NCBI RefSeq assembly: GCF_030758455.1
Contig: NZ_CP132353.1
Coordinates: forward strand, 806,001 to 870,000
DNA length: 64,000 nucleotides
Direction: 5' to 3'
Source of the DNA: Erwinia pyri
GTDB lineage: Bacteria > Pseudomonadota > Gammaproteobacteria > Enterobacterales > Enterobacteriaceae
Shown here: piece by piece, positions 44,282 to 55,025 of the stretch
How positions within the stretch are numbered: the first letter of the stretch is position 1
How the letters are laid out: every line of letters begins with the position of its first letter
Position numbers and translations under genes: made by a program
The notes under the pieces: generated by a model
Database searches by the model: none
What the model was told of the DNA's origin: nothing
Seen by the model: the letters and a program-made list of their open reading frames with translations, nothing else

Positions 44282-45202
44282 ATGAATAATACCCTGGGCA
44301 ACCAGTATGATAACTCGCTGGTTTCAAACGCCTTTGGTTTTATGCGTTTTCCGGTTAACTTCCAACCCTACGACAGCGATGCCGAGTGGGTGATTACCGG
44401 TATTCCTTTCGATGCGGCGACCTCGGGCCGACCGGGCAGCCGTCTGGGGCCGGGGGCCATTCGTCAGATCTCCACTAATTTGGCGTGGGAAGGCTGCCGC
44501 TGGCCGTGGAACTTTGATCTGCGTCAGCGCCTGAAGGTGATTGACTGTGGCGACCTGGTTTACGCCTTTGGCGATTCGCAGGATCTGACCGATAAGCTGC
44601 AGGCGCACGCGGAAAAACTGCTGGCGAACGGCAAGCGCATGATGACCTTCGGCGGCGATCATTACGTGACGCTGCCTCTGCTGCGCGCGCATGCGAAATA
44701 CTTCGGCAAAATGGCGCTGGTGCATTTCGATGCCCATACCGACACCTACTCTAACGGGCCGAAGTTTGACCACGGCACCATGTTCCACCATGCGCCGCAG
44801 GAAGGGCTGATCGATCCGGCACGCTCCGTGCAGATCGGCATCCGCACTGAATTTGACGCCTCGCTGGGCTTTAATGTTCTGGATGCGGCGCAGGTTAACG
44901 ATCGCAGCGTGGATGAGATCCTGGCTCAGGTGAAAGAGATCGTAGGCGATATGCCGGTTTACCTGACCTTTGATATCGACTGTCTGGATCCGGCTCACGC
45001 GCCGGGAACCGGCACGCCGGTGATTGGTGGACTGACCACGGATAAAGCAACTAAGCTGGTGCGCGGTCTGCAGGGGTTAAACATCGTCGGGATGGATCTG
45101 GTGGAAGTGGCACCGGGCTACGATCAGTCCGATCTGACGGCGCTTGCTGCGGCAACGCTGGCGCTGGATATGCTGCACGTTCAGGCCGTGAACAAGGGCT
45201 GA
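44282..45202 (+). CDS. speB: Agmatinase
   Basis: 306 residues from ATG 44282, with AGAGG before it. This is the ureohydrolase family, with binuclear Mn ligands in [18 protein letters not shown] and [32 protein letters not shown] is typical of agmatinases. It hydrolyses agmatine to putrescine and urea. It follows speA in the same operon and is followed by a strong terminator. Confidence 0.96.
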   Translation: MNNTLGNQYDNSLVSNAFGFMRFPVNFQPYDSDAEWVITGIPFDAATSGRPGSRLGPGAIRQISTNLAWEGCRWPWNFDLRQRLKVIDCGDLVYAFGDSQDLTDKLQAHAEKLLANGKRMMTFGGDHYVTLPLLRAHAKYFGKMALVHFDAHTDTYSNGPKFDHGTMFHHAPQEGLIDPARSVQIGIRTEFDASLGFNVLDAAQVNDRSVDEILAQVKEIVGDMPVYLTFDIDCLDPAHAPGTGTPVIGGLTTDKATKLVRGLQGLNIVGMDLVEVAPGYDQSDLTALAAATLALDMLHVQAVNKG

Positions 45203-45299
45203 GCTGCAAAGAGCAAGATAACGGCTGAAAAGTAAGGCGGGCTGTGCCATCAGGCAAGCCCTCTTTGCAAAAGCCTGGCTCTGAAAGAGAGTCAGTTAA

Positions 45300-45327
45300 A
45301 GGGCGCACCGGTGGGTGCGCCCTTTTT
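45300..45327. terminator. Terminator between speB and loiP
   Basis: GGGCGCACC and GGTGCGCCC form a long stem (45301-45323) with a short GGT loop, followed by TTTTT on the plus strand and TTT on the minus strand. It separates the convergent speAB and loiP genes. Confidence 0.9.
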
Positions 45328-45338
45328 GATCGCTTTAA

Positions 45339-46091
45339 TTATTTACCCGCAGCGATACGATCTTTGATGTGCTGCGCGCGGGAAGCGGAAGAGGGGTGGG
45401 AGTCAAACATGGTGCTTTCGTGGCTGCCTTCCAGCTTCGAGAGTTTTTCAAAGCTGGTGACCAGGCCCTCCGGATTGATACCGCGTTTCTTCATCAGATC
45501 AAACGAGTAGTCATCTGCCTGCGATTCCTGTTTCTGTGAGAACTGCGCGTTAACCAGTTTCTCGCCAAGGTCGCCCAACTGAGACTGGGAAAGCGTAGCG
45601 GCGATGCCGCCCACCGATGCCGCCGCCGTACGGGCAGCCGTAGCGCTGTAGGCAACCTGCATGGCGCGACGGGTATGACCCAGCGCAACGTGGCCCATTT
45701 CATGGCCGAGTACGCCTTCCACTTCATTGTCGGTCATGATATCCATCAGTCCGCTGTAGACGCGGATACAGCCGTTCGCCATCGCCCAGGCATTAACGTC
45801 TTTGGTCACATAAACCTTGTAGTTAGCTGGCGTGCCGTTGATGTTGTCGCCCAGCGCTGCAGCGATCTTGTTCAGGCGCTGGGTATATACGCTGCCGGCG
45901 GGCGCAATCTGCGCTTCGCTGTCCATCTGCTCGCACGACTTCACACTCAGCTCTTTGACCTGTTCATCGCTAAGCGTGGCAGCCTGATAGGCCTGCGCGC
46001 CAGACTGCAACAGCGCATTACTGTCGAAATTCTGGCAACCAGAAAGTGCGGAAATCAGACCCAGGGTAAGTAAAGAGTGACGTAATTTCAT
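45339..46091 (-). CDS. loiP: Outer-membrane metalloprotease LoiP (YggG)
   Basis: 250-residue lipoprotein. The signal and lipobox are MKLRHSLLTLGLISALSGCQ. The M48 zinc site is in NEVEGVLGHEMGHVALGH (HEMGH), and the third ligand Glu lies in KQESQADDYSF. It is an outer-membrane-anchored periplasmic protease, in E. coli tied to low-osmolarity quality control with YfgC/BepA. It is convergent with speB and divergent from tktA. Confidence 0.95.
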   Translation of the reverse strand: MKLRHSLLTLGLISALSGCQNFDSNALLQSGAQAYQAATLSDEQVKELSVKSCEQMDSEAQIAPAGSVYTQRLNKIAAALGDNINGTPANYKVYVTKDVNAWAMANGCIRVYSGLMDIMTDNEVEGVLGHEMGHVALGHTRRAMQVAYSATAARTAAASVGGIAATLSQSQLGDLGEKLVNAQFSQKQESQADDYSFDLMKKRGINPEGLVTSFEKLSKLEGSHESTMFDSHPSSASRAQHIKDRIAAGK

Positions 46092-46376
46092 ATTATTTCA
46101 TCCAGTGAGTAACAAGGTAATAAAAACAAGAACCTGCCAAAAAGAGTGGTAAAAAAGCGAACGATAAAGAGGGCGTTATAACCTTCCCCGCCACAAATGC
46201 ATAGTGGCTCGGCTCTCAAAGCGCAAGTTTCCCCCCGGTATTTTGCACGTTTCGCCATGTACAGGAGACCTGTGTTTCATGTACATTGTGGGTCGACTTT
46301 TACAACTTTGCCTGATAACTCATTGATTAAAATAGGTTAAGGACGGCGAAGCGTTTAATCCGACCTGGAGTAGAAC

Positions 46377-48368
46377 ATGTCTTCTCGTAAAGAGCTTGCT
46401 AACGCCATTCGCGCACTAAGTATGGATGCGGTACAAAAAGCCAAATCTGGCCACCCGGGCGCCCCAATGGGCATGGCGGATATCGCCGAAGTGCTGTGGC
46501 GTGACTTCCTGAACCATAACCCCACTAACCCACTCTGGGCTGACCGCGACCGCTTTGTGCTGTCCAATGGCCACGGCTCTATGCTGATTTACAGCCTGCT
46601 GCACCTCAGCGGCTATGATTTGCCGATCGCGGAACTGGCTAACTTCCGTCAGCTGCACTCTAAAACTCCAGGTCACCCGGAATTTGGTTACACCGCAGGT
46701 GTTGAGACCACCACCGGTCCGCTGGGGCAGGGCATTGCAAACGCCGTAGGCATGGCGATTGCAGAGCGCACAATGGCCGCTCAGTTTAACCGTCCTGGTC
46801 ACGAAGTTGTCGATCACAGCACCTATGTGTTTATGGGGGACGGCTGCATGATGGAGGGTATCTCCCATGAAGTCTGCTCGCTGGCGGGAACGCTGAAGTT
46901 GGGCAAGCTGGTTGCCTTCTATGATGACAACGGCATCTCTATCGACGGCCATATTGACGGCTGGTTTACCGATGATACCGCTAAGCGTTTTGAAGCCTAC
47001 GGCTGGCACGTGGTACGCGGCGTGGATGGCCACGATGCTGAAGCGATTAAAAAAGCGGTTGAAGAAGCGAAAGCAGTCAGCGACAAACCATCTCTGCTGC
47101 TGTGCAAAACCGTTATCGGTTTCGGCTCGCCAAACAAAGCTGGCACCCATGATTCACACGGCGCGCCGCTGGGTGATGACGAGGTAGCCCTGACCCGTAA
47201 GCAGCTTGGCTGGAGCCATGCGCCGTTCGAAATCCCACAGGATATCTACGCGCAGTGGGATGCCAGAGAAGCAGGCCAGGTTAAAGAAGCCGCATGGAAC
47301 GAGAAGTTCGCGGCCTATGCTAAAGCGCACCCTGAGCTGGCGGAAGAGTTCAAACGCCGTATGGGTAACGAGCTGCCGGCTAACTGGCAGGCAGAGTCGC
47401 AGAAGTTTATTGAGCAACTGCAGGCTAACCCGGCGAAAATCGCCAGCCGTAAAGCGTCGCAGAACAGCCTGGAAGCCTTTGGTAAGCTGCTGCCGGAATA
47501 TCTGGGCGGCTCAGCCGACCTGGCACCAAGCAACCTGACCATGTGGTCCGGCTCTAAGCCAATCAATGAAGACGCAGCCGGTAACTATATCCATTATGGC
47601 GTCCGCGAATTCGGTATGACCGCCATCGCTAACGGCATCACGCTGCATGGTGGCTTCCTGCCGTATACCGCAACCTTCCTGATGTTTGTGGAATATGCGC
47701 GCAACGCGGCCCGTATGGCTGCCCTGATGAAAATCCGTCAAATCATGGTCTATACCCACGACTCTATCGGTCTGGGTGAAGATGGCCCGACGCATCAGCC
47801 GGTTGAGCAGATGGCCAGCCTGCGCGTCACGCCAAACATGAGCCTGTGGCGTCCTTGTGACCAGGTAGAGTCTGCGGTGGCGTGGAAATACGCGATTGAG
47901 CGTGTTGATGGCCCAACGGCGCTGATCTTCTCCCGTCAGAATCTGGCGCAGCAGGATCGTAATGCTGAGCAATTGGCTAACGTTGCGCGCGGCGGTTACG
48001 TGCTGAAAGATTGCGATGGCCAGCCTGAGGCGATCCTGATCGCTACCGGTTCCGAAGTTGAGCTGGCGGTGGGCGCGTATGACCGGCTGACCTCAGAAGG
48101 GCGTAAAGTTCGCGTAGTTTCTATGCCTTCTACCGATGCCTTCGACAAGCAGGATGCTGCCTACCGTGAAGCGGTACTGCCGAAAGCGGTCAGCGCTCGC
48201 GTGGCTATCGAAGCGGGTATCGCCGACTACTGGTTCAAGTATACCGGCCTGAACGGCGCTATCGTGGGCATGACCACCTTTGGTGAGTCAGCGCCTGCTG
48301 AGCAGCTGTTTGAGATGTTTGGCTTCACCGTGGATAACGTGGTCGCTAAAACCAAAGAACTGCTGTAA
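46377..48368 (+). CDS. tktA: Transketolase 1
   Basis: 663 residues, as in E. coli. The thiamine diphosphate site is in [20 protein letters not shown] and [21 protein letters not shown] follows; [14 protein letters not shown] at the start supplies substrate contacts, and [21 protein letters not shown] lies in the Pyr domain. It moves two-carbon units in the pentose phosphate pathway. GGAG precedes the start and a terminator follows. The 280 bases before it toward loiP show no small gene. Confidence 0.97.
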   Translation: MSSRKELANAIRALSMDAVQKAKSGHPGAPMGMADIAEVLWRDFLNHNPTNPLWADRDRFVLSNGHGSMLIYSLLHLSGYDLPIAELANFRQLHSKTPGHPEFGYTAGVETTTGPLGQGIANAVGMAIAERTMAAQFNRPGHEVVDHSTYVFMGDGCMMEGISHEVCSLAGTLKLGKLVAFYDDNGISIDGHIDGWFTDDTAKRFEAYGWHVVRGVDGHDAEAIKKAVEEAKAVSDKPSLLLCKTVIGFGSPNKAGTHDSHGAPLGDDEVALTRKQLGWSHAPFEIPQDIYAQWDAREAGQVKEAAWNEKFAAYAKAHPELAEEFKRRMGNELPANWQAESQKFIEQLQANPAKIASRKASQNSLEAFGKLLPEYLGGSADLAPSNLTMWSGSKPINEDAAGNYIHYGVREFGMTAIANGITLHGGFLPYTATFLMFVEYARNAARMAALMKIRQIMVYTHDSIGLGEDGPTHQPVEQMASLRVTPNMSLWRPCDQVESAVAWKYAIERVDGPTALIFSRQNLAQQDRNAEQLANVARGGYVLKDCDGQPEAILIATGSEVELAVGAYDRLTSEGRKVRVVSMPSTDAFDKQDAAYREAVLPKAVSARVAIEAGIADYWFKYTGLNGAIVGMTTFGESAPAEQLFEMFGFTVDNVVAKTKELL

Positions 48369-48375
48369 TCCGCTG

Positions 48376-48401
48376 GGGCGGGAGCTATCCCGCCCCTTTA
48401 C
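48376..48401 (+). terminator. Terminator after tktA
   Basis: GGGGCGGGA (48376-48384) pairs with TCCCGCCCC (48389-48397), followed by TTT, 8 bases after the stop. Confidence 0.85.
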
Positions 48402-48485
48402 TGCGGCCTGTGTCCACTCATGCCAAAATCTGCCTTCGATTCCTTTTCTGCCACCCCTCTCTCCACCGGCTTAATTTTGCAAATC

Positions 48486-48501
48486 TGTGACACAGATCCA
48501 A
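48486..48501. promoter_or_regulatory. Weak CRP-like site upstream of epd
   Basis: TGTGA-N6-TCCAA matches 8 of 10 core positions of the CRP consensus, about 200 bases before epd. In E. coli the epd promoter region is controlled by CRP and Cra, which gives this match some weight. Confidence 0.4.
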
Positions 48502-48559
48502 AGATTGTCGCTGCAATTGATCCCGGTCATTCCTATTATTCCTGAGTTCAATTATCCTA

Positions 48560-48573
48560 GCTGAACCGTTTCA
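48560..48573. promoter_or_regulatory. Cra (FruR) operator upstream of epd-pgk-fbaA
   Basis: GCTGAACCGTTTCA fits the Cra consensus GCTGAAWCGWTTCA except for one central base. It lies 131-144 bases before the epd start codon, as expected for the glycolytic epd-pgk-fbaA unit repressed by Cra. Confidence 0.75.
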
Positions 48574-48703
48574 GTTGGTCTCCGGGCGTAACTCAGACGG
48601 GTTTTCAGGCTGGTGGCGTGACATAAAAATTCCCTGTACAAACCCGATCGTCTGCCTCAGGCTAACGCTCCAGTTTTACACTGAATTCAGATGCTGGAGT
48701 GAT

Positions 48704-49723
48704 ATGACAGTTCGCATTGCCATAAACGGGTTTGGCCGCATCGGACGTAACGTACTGCGTGCGCTCTATGAAACCGGCCGTCGGGCGGAAATCACCGTGG
48801 TGGCTATCAATGAGCTGGCGGAAGCAGCGGGCATGGCGCACTTGCTGAAGTACGATACCAGCCACGGACGCTTTGGCTGGGAGGTGCGTCAGGAGCGGGA
48901 TCTGCTTTCGGTAGGCGAAGATACGATTCGTTTGCTGCACCGTGCGGAGATTGCCGCACTGCCGTGGCGGGAGCTGAATGTGGACGTGGTTCTCGACTGC
49001 ACCGGCGTCTATGGCAGCCGCGAAGATGGTGAAGCGCATCTGGCTGCGGGCGCCAAAAAAGTGCTCTTTTCCCATCCTGGCGGTAATGACCTGGATGCCA
49101 CCGTGGTTTTTGGTGTGAATGAGAAAGAACTCCAGCCTAATCACCTGATTGTCTCCAATGCCTCCTGCACGACGAACTGTATTATTCCCGTGATTAAATT
49201 GCTGGATGATGCCTACGGCATCGAGTCGGGTACGGTGACTACCATCCACTCTGCCATGCACGATCAGCAGGTGATTGATGCTTACCACAGCGACCTGCGC
49301 CGTACGCGTGCGGCCAGTCAGTCCATTATTCCGGTCGATACGCGGCTTGCTGCCGGGATTACCCGTATTTTTCCTAAATTTAATGACCGGTTTGAGGCTA
49401 TAGCGGTACGCGTGCCTACTATAAACGTGACGGCGATTGATTTGAGCGTCAGCGTCAGGCGCGCGGTAGGGGCTTGCGAAGTTAATGCCTTGTTGCGAAA
49501 CGCGTCAGAAGGGGCATTTAGTGGTATAGTTGACTATACGGAACTACCGTTAGTCTCAATAGATTTTAACCATGATCCGCACAGTGCCATAGTCGATGGC
49601 ACGCAGACGCGGGTCAGCGGTCAGCACCTGATCAAGACGCTGGTCTGGTGCGACAACGAGTGGGGCTTTGCTAACCGGATGATCGACACCACGTTAGCGA
49701 TGGCCGCAAGCGGTTTCAGGTAG
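48704..49723 (+). CDS. epd: Erythrose-4-phosphate dehydrogenase
   Basis: 339 residues from ATG 48704, the E. coli length; an open frame reaching 48575 lacks family resemblance upstream. NAD fold [15 protein letters not shown], the catalytic Cys in [13 protein letters not shown], the His in [11 protein letters not shown], and [12 protein letters not shown] at the end are all GAPDH-type. It oxidises erythrose 4-phosphate to 4-phosphoerythronate in PLP synthesis. It heads the epd-pgk-fbaA operon. Confidence 0.95.
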   Translation: MTVRIAINGFGRIGRNVLRALYETGRRAEITVVAINELAEAAGMAHLLKYDTSHGRFGWEVRQERDLLSVGEDTIRLLHRAEIAALPWRELNVDVVLDCTGVYGSREDGEAHLAAGAKKVLFSHPGGNDLDATVVFGVNEKELQPNHLIVSNASCTTNCIIPVIKLLDDAYGIESGTVTTIHSAMHDQQVIDAYHSDLRRTRAASQSIIPVDTRLAAGITRIFPKFNDRFEAIAVRVPTINVTAIDLSVSVRRAVGACEVNALLRNASEGAFSGIVDYTELPLVSIDFNHDPHSAIVDGTQTRVSGQHLIKTLVWCDNEWGFANRMIDTTLAMAASGFR

Positions 49724-49773
49724 GGCGCGGACTGCGCCCGTCAAAACTTAGAGAATCAACGAGAGGATTCACC

Positions 49774-50934
49774 ATGTCTGTAATTAAGATGACCGATCTG
49801 GATCTTGCTGGCAAACGCGTACTTATCCGTTCTGATTTGAACGTGCCGGTAAAAGAAGGGAAAGTGACGTCTGATGCACGTATTCGTGCTTCATTGCCGA
49901 CCATCGAAGCGGCGCTGAAGCAGGGCGCAAAAGTGATGGTAACCTCCCACCTTGGTCGCCCAACTGAAGGTGAATACAACGAGGAGTTCTCTCTCCTGCC
50001 AGTTGTTAACTATCTGAAAGACAAACTCTCTTCTCCTGTTCGCCTGGCAAAAGATTACCTTGATGGCGTGGAAGTTGCCGAAGGTGAACTGGTCGTGCTG
50101 GAAAACGTTCGCTTCAACAAAGGCGAAAAGAAAGACGACGAAGCCCTCTCTAAAAAATATGCTGCGCTGTGCGACATCTACGTGATGGATGCGTTTGGTA
50201 CGGCTCACCGCGCGCAGGCTTCTACCCACGGCGTAGGTAAATTTGCTCCGGTCGCCTGTGCAGGCCCGCTGCTGGCTGAGGAATTAGACGCGCTGGGTAA
50301 AGCGCTGAAAAGCCCGGCTCGCCCAATGGTGGCTGTGGTTGGCGGTTCTAAAGTCTCTACCAAGTTTGACGTGCTGAATTCGCTGGTGAAAATTGCGGAT
50401 ACCGTCATTGTGGGCGGCGGCATCGCTAACACCTTCGTGGCTATCGATAACAACGTCGGTAAATCTCTCTATGAGCCTGATTTTGTTGAAGCAGCGAAAA
50501 AACTGCGTGATGAATTCAAAATCCCGGTGCCGACCGACTCCCGCGTAGGCACAGAATTCTCTGAAACTGCCCCCTCTACCGTCAAGAAAGTGAGTGAAGT
50601 CAAAGACGACGAAGAGATCATGGACTTCGGTGACGAAACCGCACTGGCGATGGCTAAGCTGTTGAAAGAAGCCAAAACTATTCTGTGGAATGGCCCGGTT
50701 GGCGTGTTCGAATTCCCGAACTTCCGTAAAGGAACTGAAATTGTAGCGAAGGCGATTGCAGAGAGCGACGCATTCTCTATCGCCGGAGGCGGTGATACGC
50801 TGGCTGCCATCGATCTGTTCGGTATTGAAGATAAAATTTCCTATATTTCTACCGGCGGCGGGGCTTTCCTGGAGTTCGTGGAAGGCAAGAAACTGCCAGC
50901 AGTCGCCATGCTTGAAGAGCGTGCGAAACAGTAA
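49774..50934 (+). CDS. pgk: Phosphoglycerate kinase
   Basis: 386 residues. [20 protein letters not shown] and [10 protein letters not shown] bind 3-phosphoglycerate, ENVRFNKGE continues the N-domain, and [15 protein letters not shown] with the [14 protein letters not shown] loop forms the nucleotide site. It catalyses the ATP-making step of glycolysis. It lies 50 bases after epd, with AGAGGA before the ATG. Confidence 0.97.
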   Translation: MSVIKMTDLDLAGKRVLIRSDLNVPVKEGKVTSDARIRASLPTIEAALKQGAKVMVTSHLGRPTEGEYNEEFSLLPVVNYLKDKLSSPVRLAKDYLDGVEVAEGELVVLENVRFNKGEKKDDEALSKKYAALCDIYVMDAFGTAHRAQASTHGVGKFAPVACAGPLLAEELDALGKALKSPARPMVAVVGGSKVSTKFDVLNSLVKIADTVIVGGGIANTFVAIDNNVGKSLYEPDFVEAAKKLRDEFKIPVPTDSRVGTEFSETAPSTVKKVSEVKDDEEIMDFGDETALAMAKLLKEAKTILWNGPVGVFEFPNFRKGTEIVAKAIAESDAFSIAGGGDTLAAIDLFGIEDKISYISTGGGAFLEFVEGKKLPAVAMLEERAKQ

Positions 50935-50941
50935 TCTCTGG

Positions 50942-50963
50942 GGCGGGAGCGCGTCTCCCGCCG
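50942..50963 (+). other. Stem-loop between pgk and fbaA
   Basis: GGCGGGAG and CTCCCGCC form a strong stem just after the pgk stop, with no T run behind it. It may protect or process the operon RNA rather than stop transcription. Confidence 0.5.
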
Positions 50964-51028
50964 GACTGATTTGCCCCACTAGCGGGCGCAAAATCTCTTA
51001 ATACGACCGACGAAACAGGACAAAAAAC

Positions 51029-52108
51029 ATGTCTAAAATTTTTGATTTCGTAAAACCAGGCGTTGTCACCGGCGACGACGTGCAGAAGATCTTTAAAGTA
51101 GCGAAAGAAAACAAATTCGCTCTGCCAGCCGTTAACTGCGTGGGTACTGATTCTATCAACGCCGTGCTGGAAACCGCCGCTAAAGTTAAAGCGCCGGTCA
51201 TTATCCAGTTCTCTAACGGTGGCGCTGGCTTCATCGCTGGTAAAGGTCTGAAATCCGATAAGCCGCAGGCTGCGGCTATCCTGGGCGCAATCTCTGGCGC
51301 GCACCACGTTCACCTGATGGCTGAACAGTATGGCGTGCCGGTTATTCTGCATACCGACCACTGCGCCAAGAAACTGCTGCCGTGGATCGACGGCCTGCTG
51401 GACGCGGGCGAAGCACACTTCGAGAAAACCGGTAAGCCACTCTTCTCTTCCCATATGATCGACCTCTCTGAAGAGACGCTGGAAGAGAACATCGAAATCT
51501 GTAGCAAGTATCTGGCGCGTATGGCCAAAATTGATATGACGCTGGAAATCGAACTGGGTTGCACCGGCGGTGAAGAAGATGGCGTGGACAACAGCCACAT
51601 GGACGCTTCTGCCCTCTACACGCAGCCAGAAGATGTTGATTACGCTTACACCAAACTGAACGCTATCAGCCCACGCTTCACTATCGCTGCCTCCTTCGGT
51701 AATGTGCACGGTGTATACAAGCCTGGCAACGTTAAGCTGACCCCAACCATCCTGCGTGATTCTCAGGACTATGTGAGCAAGAAACACAATCTGCCACATA
51801 ACTCTCTGGATTTCGTCTTCCACGGCGGTTCAGGTTCATCAGCAGCTGAGATTGAAGAGTCTATCGGCTACGGCGTGATCAAAATGAACATCGATACCGA
51901 CACCCAATGGGCAACCTGGGATGGTATCCTGCAGTATTACAAAAAGAACGAAGGCTACCTGCAGGCCCAACTGGGTAACCCGGAAGGCGCAGATAAGCCA
52001 AACAAAAAATATTACGATCCGCGCGTCTGGCTGCGTGCATCCCAGTCCTCGATGATCGTGCGTCTGGAGCAGGCTTTCAAAGAACTCAACGACGTTGACG
52101 TTCTGTAA
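51029..52108 (+). CDS. fbaA: Fructose-bisphosphate aldolase, class II
   Basis: 359 residues, E. coli length. Zinc ligands and catalytic Asp are in ILHTDHCAKKLLPW; IELGCTGGEEDG and FGNVHGVYKPGNVKL follow. FVFHGGSGSSAAEIEESIGYG contains the phosphate-binding Gly-Ser loop. It cleaves fructose 1,6-bisphosphate to two trioses. It is the last gene of the epd-pgk-fbaA operon, 94 bases after pgk and before a terminator. Confidence 0.97.
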   Translation: MSKIFDFVKPGVVTGDDVQKIFKVAKENKFALPAVNCVGTDSINAVLETAAKVKAPVIIQFSNGGAGFIAGKGLKSDKPQAAAILGAISGAHHVHLMAEQYGVPVILHTDHCAKKLLPWIDGLLDAGEAHFEKTGKPLFSSHMIDLSEETLEENIEICSKYLARMAKIDMTLEIELGCTGGEEDGVDNSHMDASALYTQPEDVDYAYTKLNAISPRFTIAASFGNVHGVYKPGNVKLTPTILRDSQDYVSKKHNLPHNSLDFVFHGGSGSSAAEIEESIGYGVIKMNIDTDTQWATWDGILQYYKKNEGYLQAQLGNPEGADKPNKKYYDPRVWLRASQSSMIVRLEQAFKELNDVDVL

Positions 52109-52127
52109 GTCGCCATAACATGATGAT

Positions 52128-52152
52128 AAGGCCCCTTAATGGGGCCTTTTTT
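52128..52152 (+). terminator. Terminator after fbaA
   Basis: AAGGCCCC (52128-52135) pairs with GGGGCCTT (52141-52148), followed by TTTTTT, 20 bases after the stop. Confidence 0.92.
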
Positions 52153-52288
52153 ATGCCCAGAACCGGTAACAAATTGTTAATTTCACGGCTTATTTGGCGG
52201 CGCGTGCCATTTTTAGTTACCCTTTGGGTTTGGGCTGTCAGTTTCTTCTGACGATATCACCCATTGAGAACAACAACAGGAAAACGAA

Positions 52289-53194
52289 ATGGAAGATCTT
52301 AACGTGGTACACGGCATTAACAACGCCGGCAGCTGGCTGGTTCGCAACCAGGCGCTGCTGTTGAGCTATGCCGTCAACATCGTCGCGGCCGTAGTGATTG
52401 CCATCATCGGGATGATCGTCGCGCGAATCATCTCCAATACGCTGAATAAAGTGCTGCGGGCACGTCATATTGATGCCACAGTTGCTGACTTTCTTTCCGC
52501 ACTGGTGCGCTACGGGGTTATTGCCTTTACGCTGATTGCCGCGCTGGGACGGGTAGGGGTACAGACCGCCTCCGTTATCGCCGTACTGGGTGCCGCAGGT
52601 CTGGCTATTGGTCTGGCCTTGCAGGGATCGCTGTCAAACCTGGCTGCGGGCGTGCTGCTGGTTACCTTCCGCCCTTTCCGTACCGGCGAGTTTATTGATA
52701 TTGGCGTGATGGGAACCGTGCAGAACGTACAGATTTTCTCTACTACGCTGAAAACCGCCGACGGTAAAATCGTCGTTGTACCGAATGGAAAAATCATCGC
52801 GGGCAATATCGTTAACTTCTCCCGTGAGCCGGTTCGCCGTAACGAGTTTATTATTGGCGTGGCTTACGATGCCGATGTAGACCAGGTTATCAAGTTGTTG
52901 CAGGAAGTATTGGATGCCGAGCCGCGTGTGCTGCAGGATAGGGGTGTGCAGATTGGCCTGCAGGAGATGGCAGCCTCTTCCCTGAACTTTATCGTGCGCT
53001 GCTGGAGTAACGCGAGCGAACTGCAGCTTGTGTACTGGGATCTGATGAAGAACTTCAAGCGTACGCTGGACGCGCATGGAATCGGTATTCCTTATCCGCA
53101 GATGGATGTTCACCTGCATCAGGTCAAATCCCCTGAAGCGCAGCAGAGCGACGCAGCGCCACAGGCGGCTCAGGCATTGCCTAAGCCAGAGTAA
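52289..53194 (+). CDS. mscS: Small-conductance mechanosensitive channel MscS
   Basis: 301 residues, about 15 longer than in E. coli because of an Ala/Gln-rich tail. Three membrane helices: the first two span about residues 28-90, and the pore-lining third is rich in Gly and Ala ([26 protein letters not shown]). The cytoplasmic cage domain follows, with [10 protein letters not shown] and [11 protein letters not shown]. It opens on hypo-osmotic stress to release solutes. It stands between fbaA and argO and has its own upstream region. Confidence 0.96.
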   Translation: MEDLNVVHGINNAGSWLVRNQALLLSYAVNIVAAVVIAIIGMIVARIISNTLNKVLRARHIDATVADFLSALVRYGVIAFTLIAALGRVGVQTASVIAVLGAAGLAIGLALQGSLSNLAAGVLLVTFRPFRTGEFIDIGVMGTVQNVQIFSTTLKTADGKIVVVPNGKIIAGNIVNFSREPVRRNEFIIGVAYDADVDQVIKLLQEVLDAEPRVLQDRGVQIGLQEMAASSLNFIVRCWSNASELQLVYWDLMKNFKRTLDAHGIGIPYPQMDVHLHQVKSPEAQQSDAAPQAAQALPKPE

Positions 53195-53302
53195 ATTTTC
53201 AGGAGGTTATTCAGGCGTAGCCGAAAGAAGGATTACTATCCTGACCAATCCCACACTGGCCTGGATCAGATTACCGTTGCAGGTGCCTGAATTCACTCCG
53301 CT

Positions 53303-53331
53303 AATAAGGCGAACTCCGGTTCGCCTTATTT
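53303..53331. terminator. Terminator between mscS and argO
   Basis: AATAAGGCGAAC (53303-53314) and GTTCGCCTTATT (53319-53330) form a 12-base stem with a four-base loop and a short T run on the plus strand. The sequence from 53195 to 53300 shows nothing else I recognise. Confidence 0.8.
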
Positions 53332-53436
53332 AGTACGGTTATATTAGATAAACTGATATGCCATAAGATTTTTCCATTTCCTCTAATGATGGCTCCCTTA
53401 TACACTCGGCTGAAATAATCCGGTCGAGGAATATAT

Positions 53437-54057
53437 GTGATATCTATTTTCTTTCAGGGCATGGCGCTGGGCGCTGCGCTAATCCTCCCTTTGGGACCCC
53501 AGAATGCGCTGGTGCTGAATCAGGGCGTGCGCCGCCAGTATCATTTGATGACGGCCGGACTCTGTACCTTAAGCGATATTGTCCTGATTTGTGCCGGGGT
53601 CTTTGGCGGCAGCGCCTTACTGACTCAGTCGCCGTTACTGCTGAACCTTGTCACCTGGGGTGGCGTGGCATTTTTAGTGTGGTATGGCTGGGGGGCCTTT
53701 CGCACCGCTTTTAGCGGCGAGGTGGATCTCGCCTTATCAGCGGCAATGAAGCAGAGCCGGTGGCGAATTTTCGCCACCATGATGGCGGTAACCTGGCTTA
53801 ATCCTCACGTTTATATCGACACGTTCGTCGTGCTCGGCAGCCTTGGCGGACAGCTACCTGCGGAGGCCCGAAGCTGGTTTGCGCTGGGGTCGGCCAGCGC
53901 CTCACTGCTGTGGTTCTTTGGTCTTGCCTCGCTGGCCGCCTGGCTCTCACCCGTGCTCAATACCGCTAAAGCGCAGCGGATAATTAACGCCTTAGTCGGC
54001 GTGATGATGTGGGGCATTGCGCTGAAGCTGGCGCTGCAGGCAGTTGGCTGGGCTTAA
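53437..54057 (+). CDS. argO: Arginine exporter ArgO
   Basis: 206 residues of the LysE/ArgO family from GTG 53437 (GAGGA before it). [26 protein letters not shown] is the conserved first helix and loop. [18 protein letters not shown] is the characteristic helix later, and about six membrane segments are visible. It exports arginine and canavanine. Its known activator ArgP is encoded about 1 kb to the right on the opposite strand. Confidence 0.94.
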   Translation: MISIFFQGMALGAALILPLGPQNALVLNQGVRRQYHLMTAGLCTLSDIVLICAGVFGGSALLTQSPLLLNLVTWGGVAFLVWYGWGAFRTAFSGEVDLALSAAMKQSRWRIFATMMAVTWLNPHVYIDTFVVLGSLGGQLPAEARSWFALGSASASLLWFFGLASLAAWLSPVLNTAKAQRIINALVGVMMWGIALKLALQAVGWA

Positions 54058-54212
54058 GGGAACTCACTCCAGGAATTACGGTCATAGCCTGATACCTGAA
54101 AACGCAATAACATAGCCCGTTGCGTTTAAACGGAACTCATTCTCTGGCGGTGAACCTTTTCATCGCCAGTTGATTCCCGGATATGACTAGAAGCCCCCCA
54201 CGGAGGAACCCA

Positions 54213-54938
54213 GTGAAGCTTACCAAATTGGCTCTGGCCGCACTAATTGGACTTGGAACAGTACCCGCACTCGCCCTGGCAGATGAACTGCCAAATGGCC
54301 CGCACGTTGTGACCTCCGGCCAGTCCAGCGTTGACGCCACGCCGGACATCGCCACGCTGGCTATCGAAGTCAGCATTACCGCTAAAGATGCTGCTGAAGC
54401 CAAAAAACAGGCTGACGATCGCGTCGCGCAATATTTTGATTTTCTGAATAAGAACGGGATTGAGAAGAAAGATATTGATGCCGCAAATCTCCGTACCCAG
54501 CCTGAATATGACTACACCAAAGAGGGCAAAGCGGTTCTGAAAGGGTATCGCGCGGTACGTCAGGTGCAGGTAACGCTGCGCCAGCTGGACAAGCTGAATG
54601 AGCTGCTGGACGGCGCGCTGAAATCTGGCCTCAACGAGATCCGCTCTGTGGAGCTGGGCGTGGCAAATCCTGACCAGTATCGTAATAAAGCGCGGCAGGC
54701 GGCTATAGATGACGCTACGCAGCAGGCGGGCGAGCTGGCGAAAGGGTTCAACGCCAAGCTGGGTGGGGTTTACAGCATCCGTTATCACGTTGCTAACTAT
54801 CAGCCGATGCCAGTCGCCAGAATGTATAAGATGGCTGACGCGGCACCGATGACTTCAGCTGCACAGACCTATGAGAAGCAGAGCATTCACTTTGACGATC
54901 AGGTAGATGTTGTGTTTGAGCTGCAGCGCAATCAGTAA
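54213..54938 (+). CDS. yggE: YggE, periplasmic SIMPL domain protein
   Basis: 241 residues from GTG 54213, chosen over the ATG at 54183 because CGGAGGAAC sits right in front and a clean signal peptide (…LTKLALAALIGLGTVPALALA) begins there. The mature part carries the SIMPL domain: GPHVVTSGQSSVDATPDIATL, KDIDAANLRTQPEYDYT and GYRAVRQVQVTLRQLDKLNELLD. The family (DUF541) is linked to oxidative stress resistance; the molecular role is unknown. It lies between argO and argP, and a terminator follows. Confidence 0.93.
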   Translation: MKLTKLALAALIGLGTVPALALADELPNGPHVVTSGQSSVDATPDIATLAIEVSITAKDAAEAKKQADDRVAQYFDFLNKNGIEKKDIDAANLRTQPEYDYTKEGKAVLKGYRAVRQVQVTLRQLDKLNELLDGALKSGLNEIRSVELGVANPDQYRNKARQAAIDDATQQAGELAKGFNAKLGGVYSIRYHVANYQPMPVARMYKMADAAPMTSAAQTYEKQSIHFDDQVDVVFELQRNQ

Positions 54939-54998
54939 CGGATAACGTTTTACTGATGGCTTATGCTGGCTGTATCAGCATAATGCCAGCAGTTTAAG

Positions 54999-55022
54999 GG
55001 CCTCCTTCGGGAGGCCTTTTGC
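54999..55022. terminator. Terminator between yggE and argP
   Basis: GGGCCTCC-TTC-GGGAGGCC forms a compact stem followed by TTTT at 55017-55020, ending just before the convergent argP gene. Confidence 0.9.
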
Positions 55023-55025
55023 TGT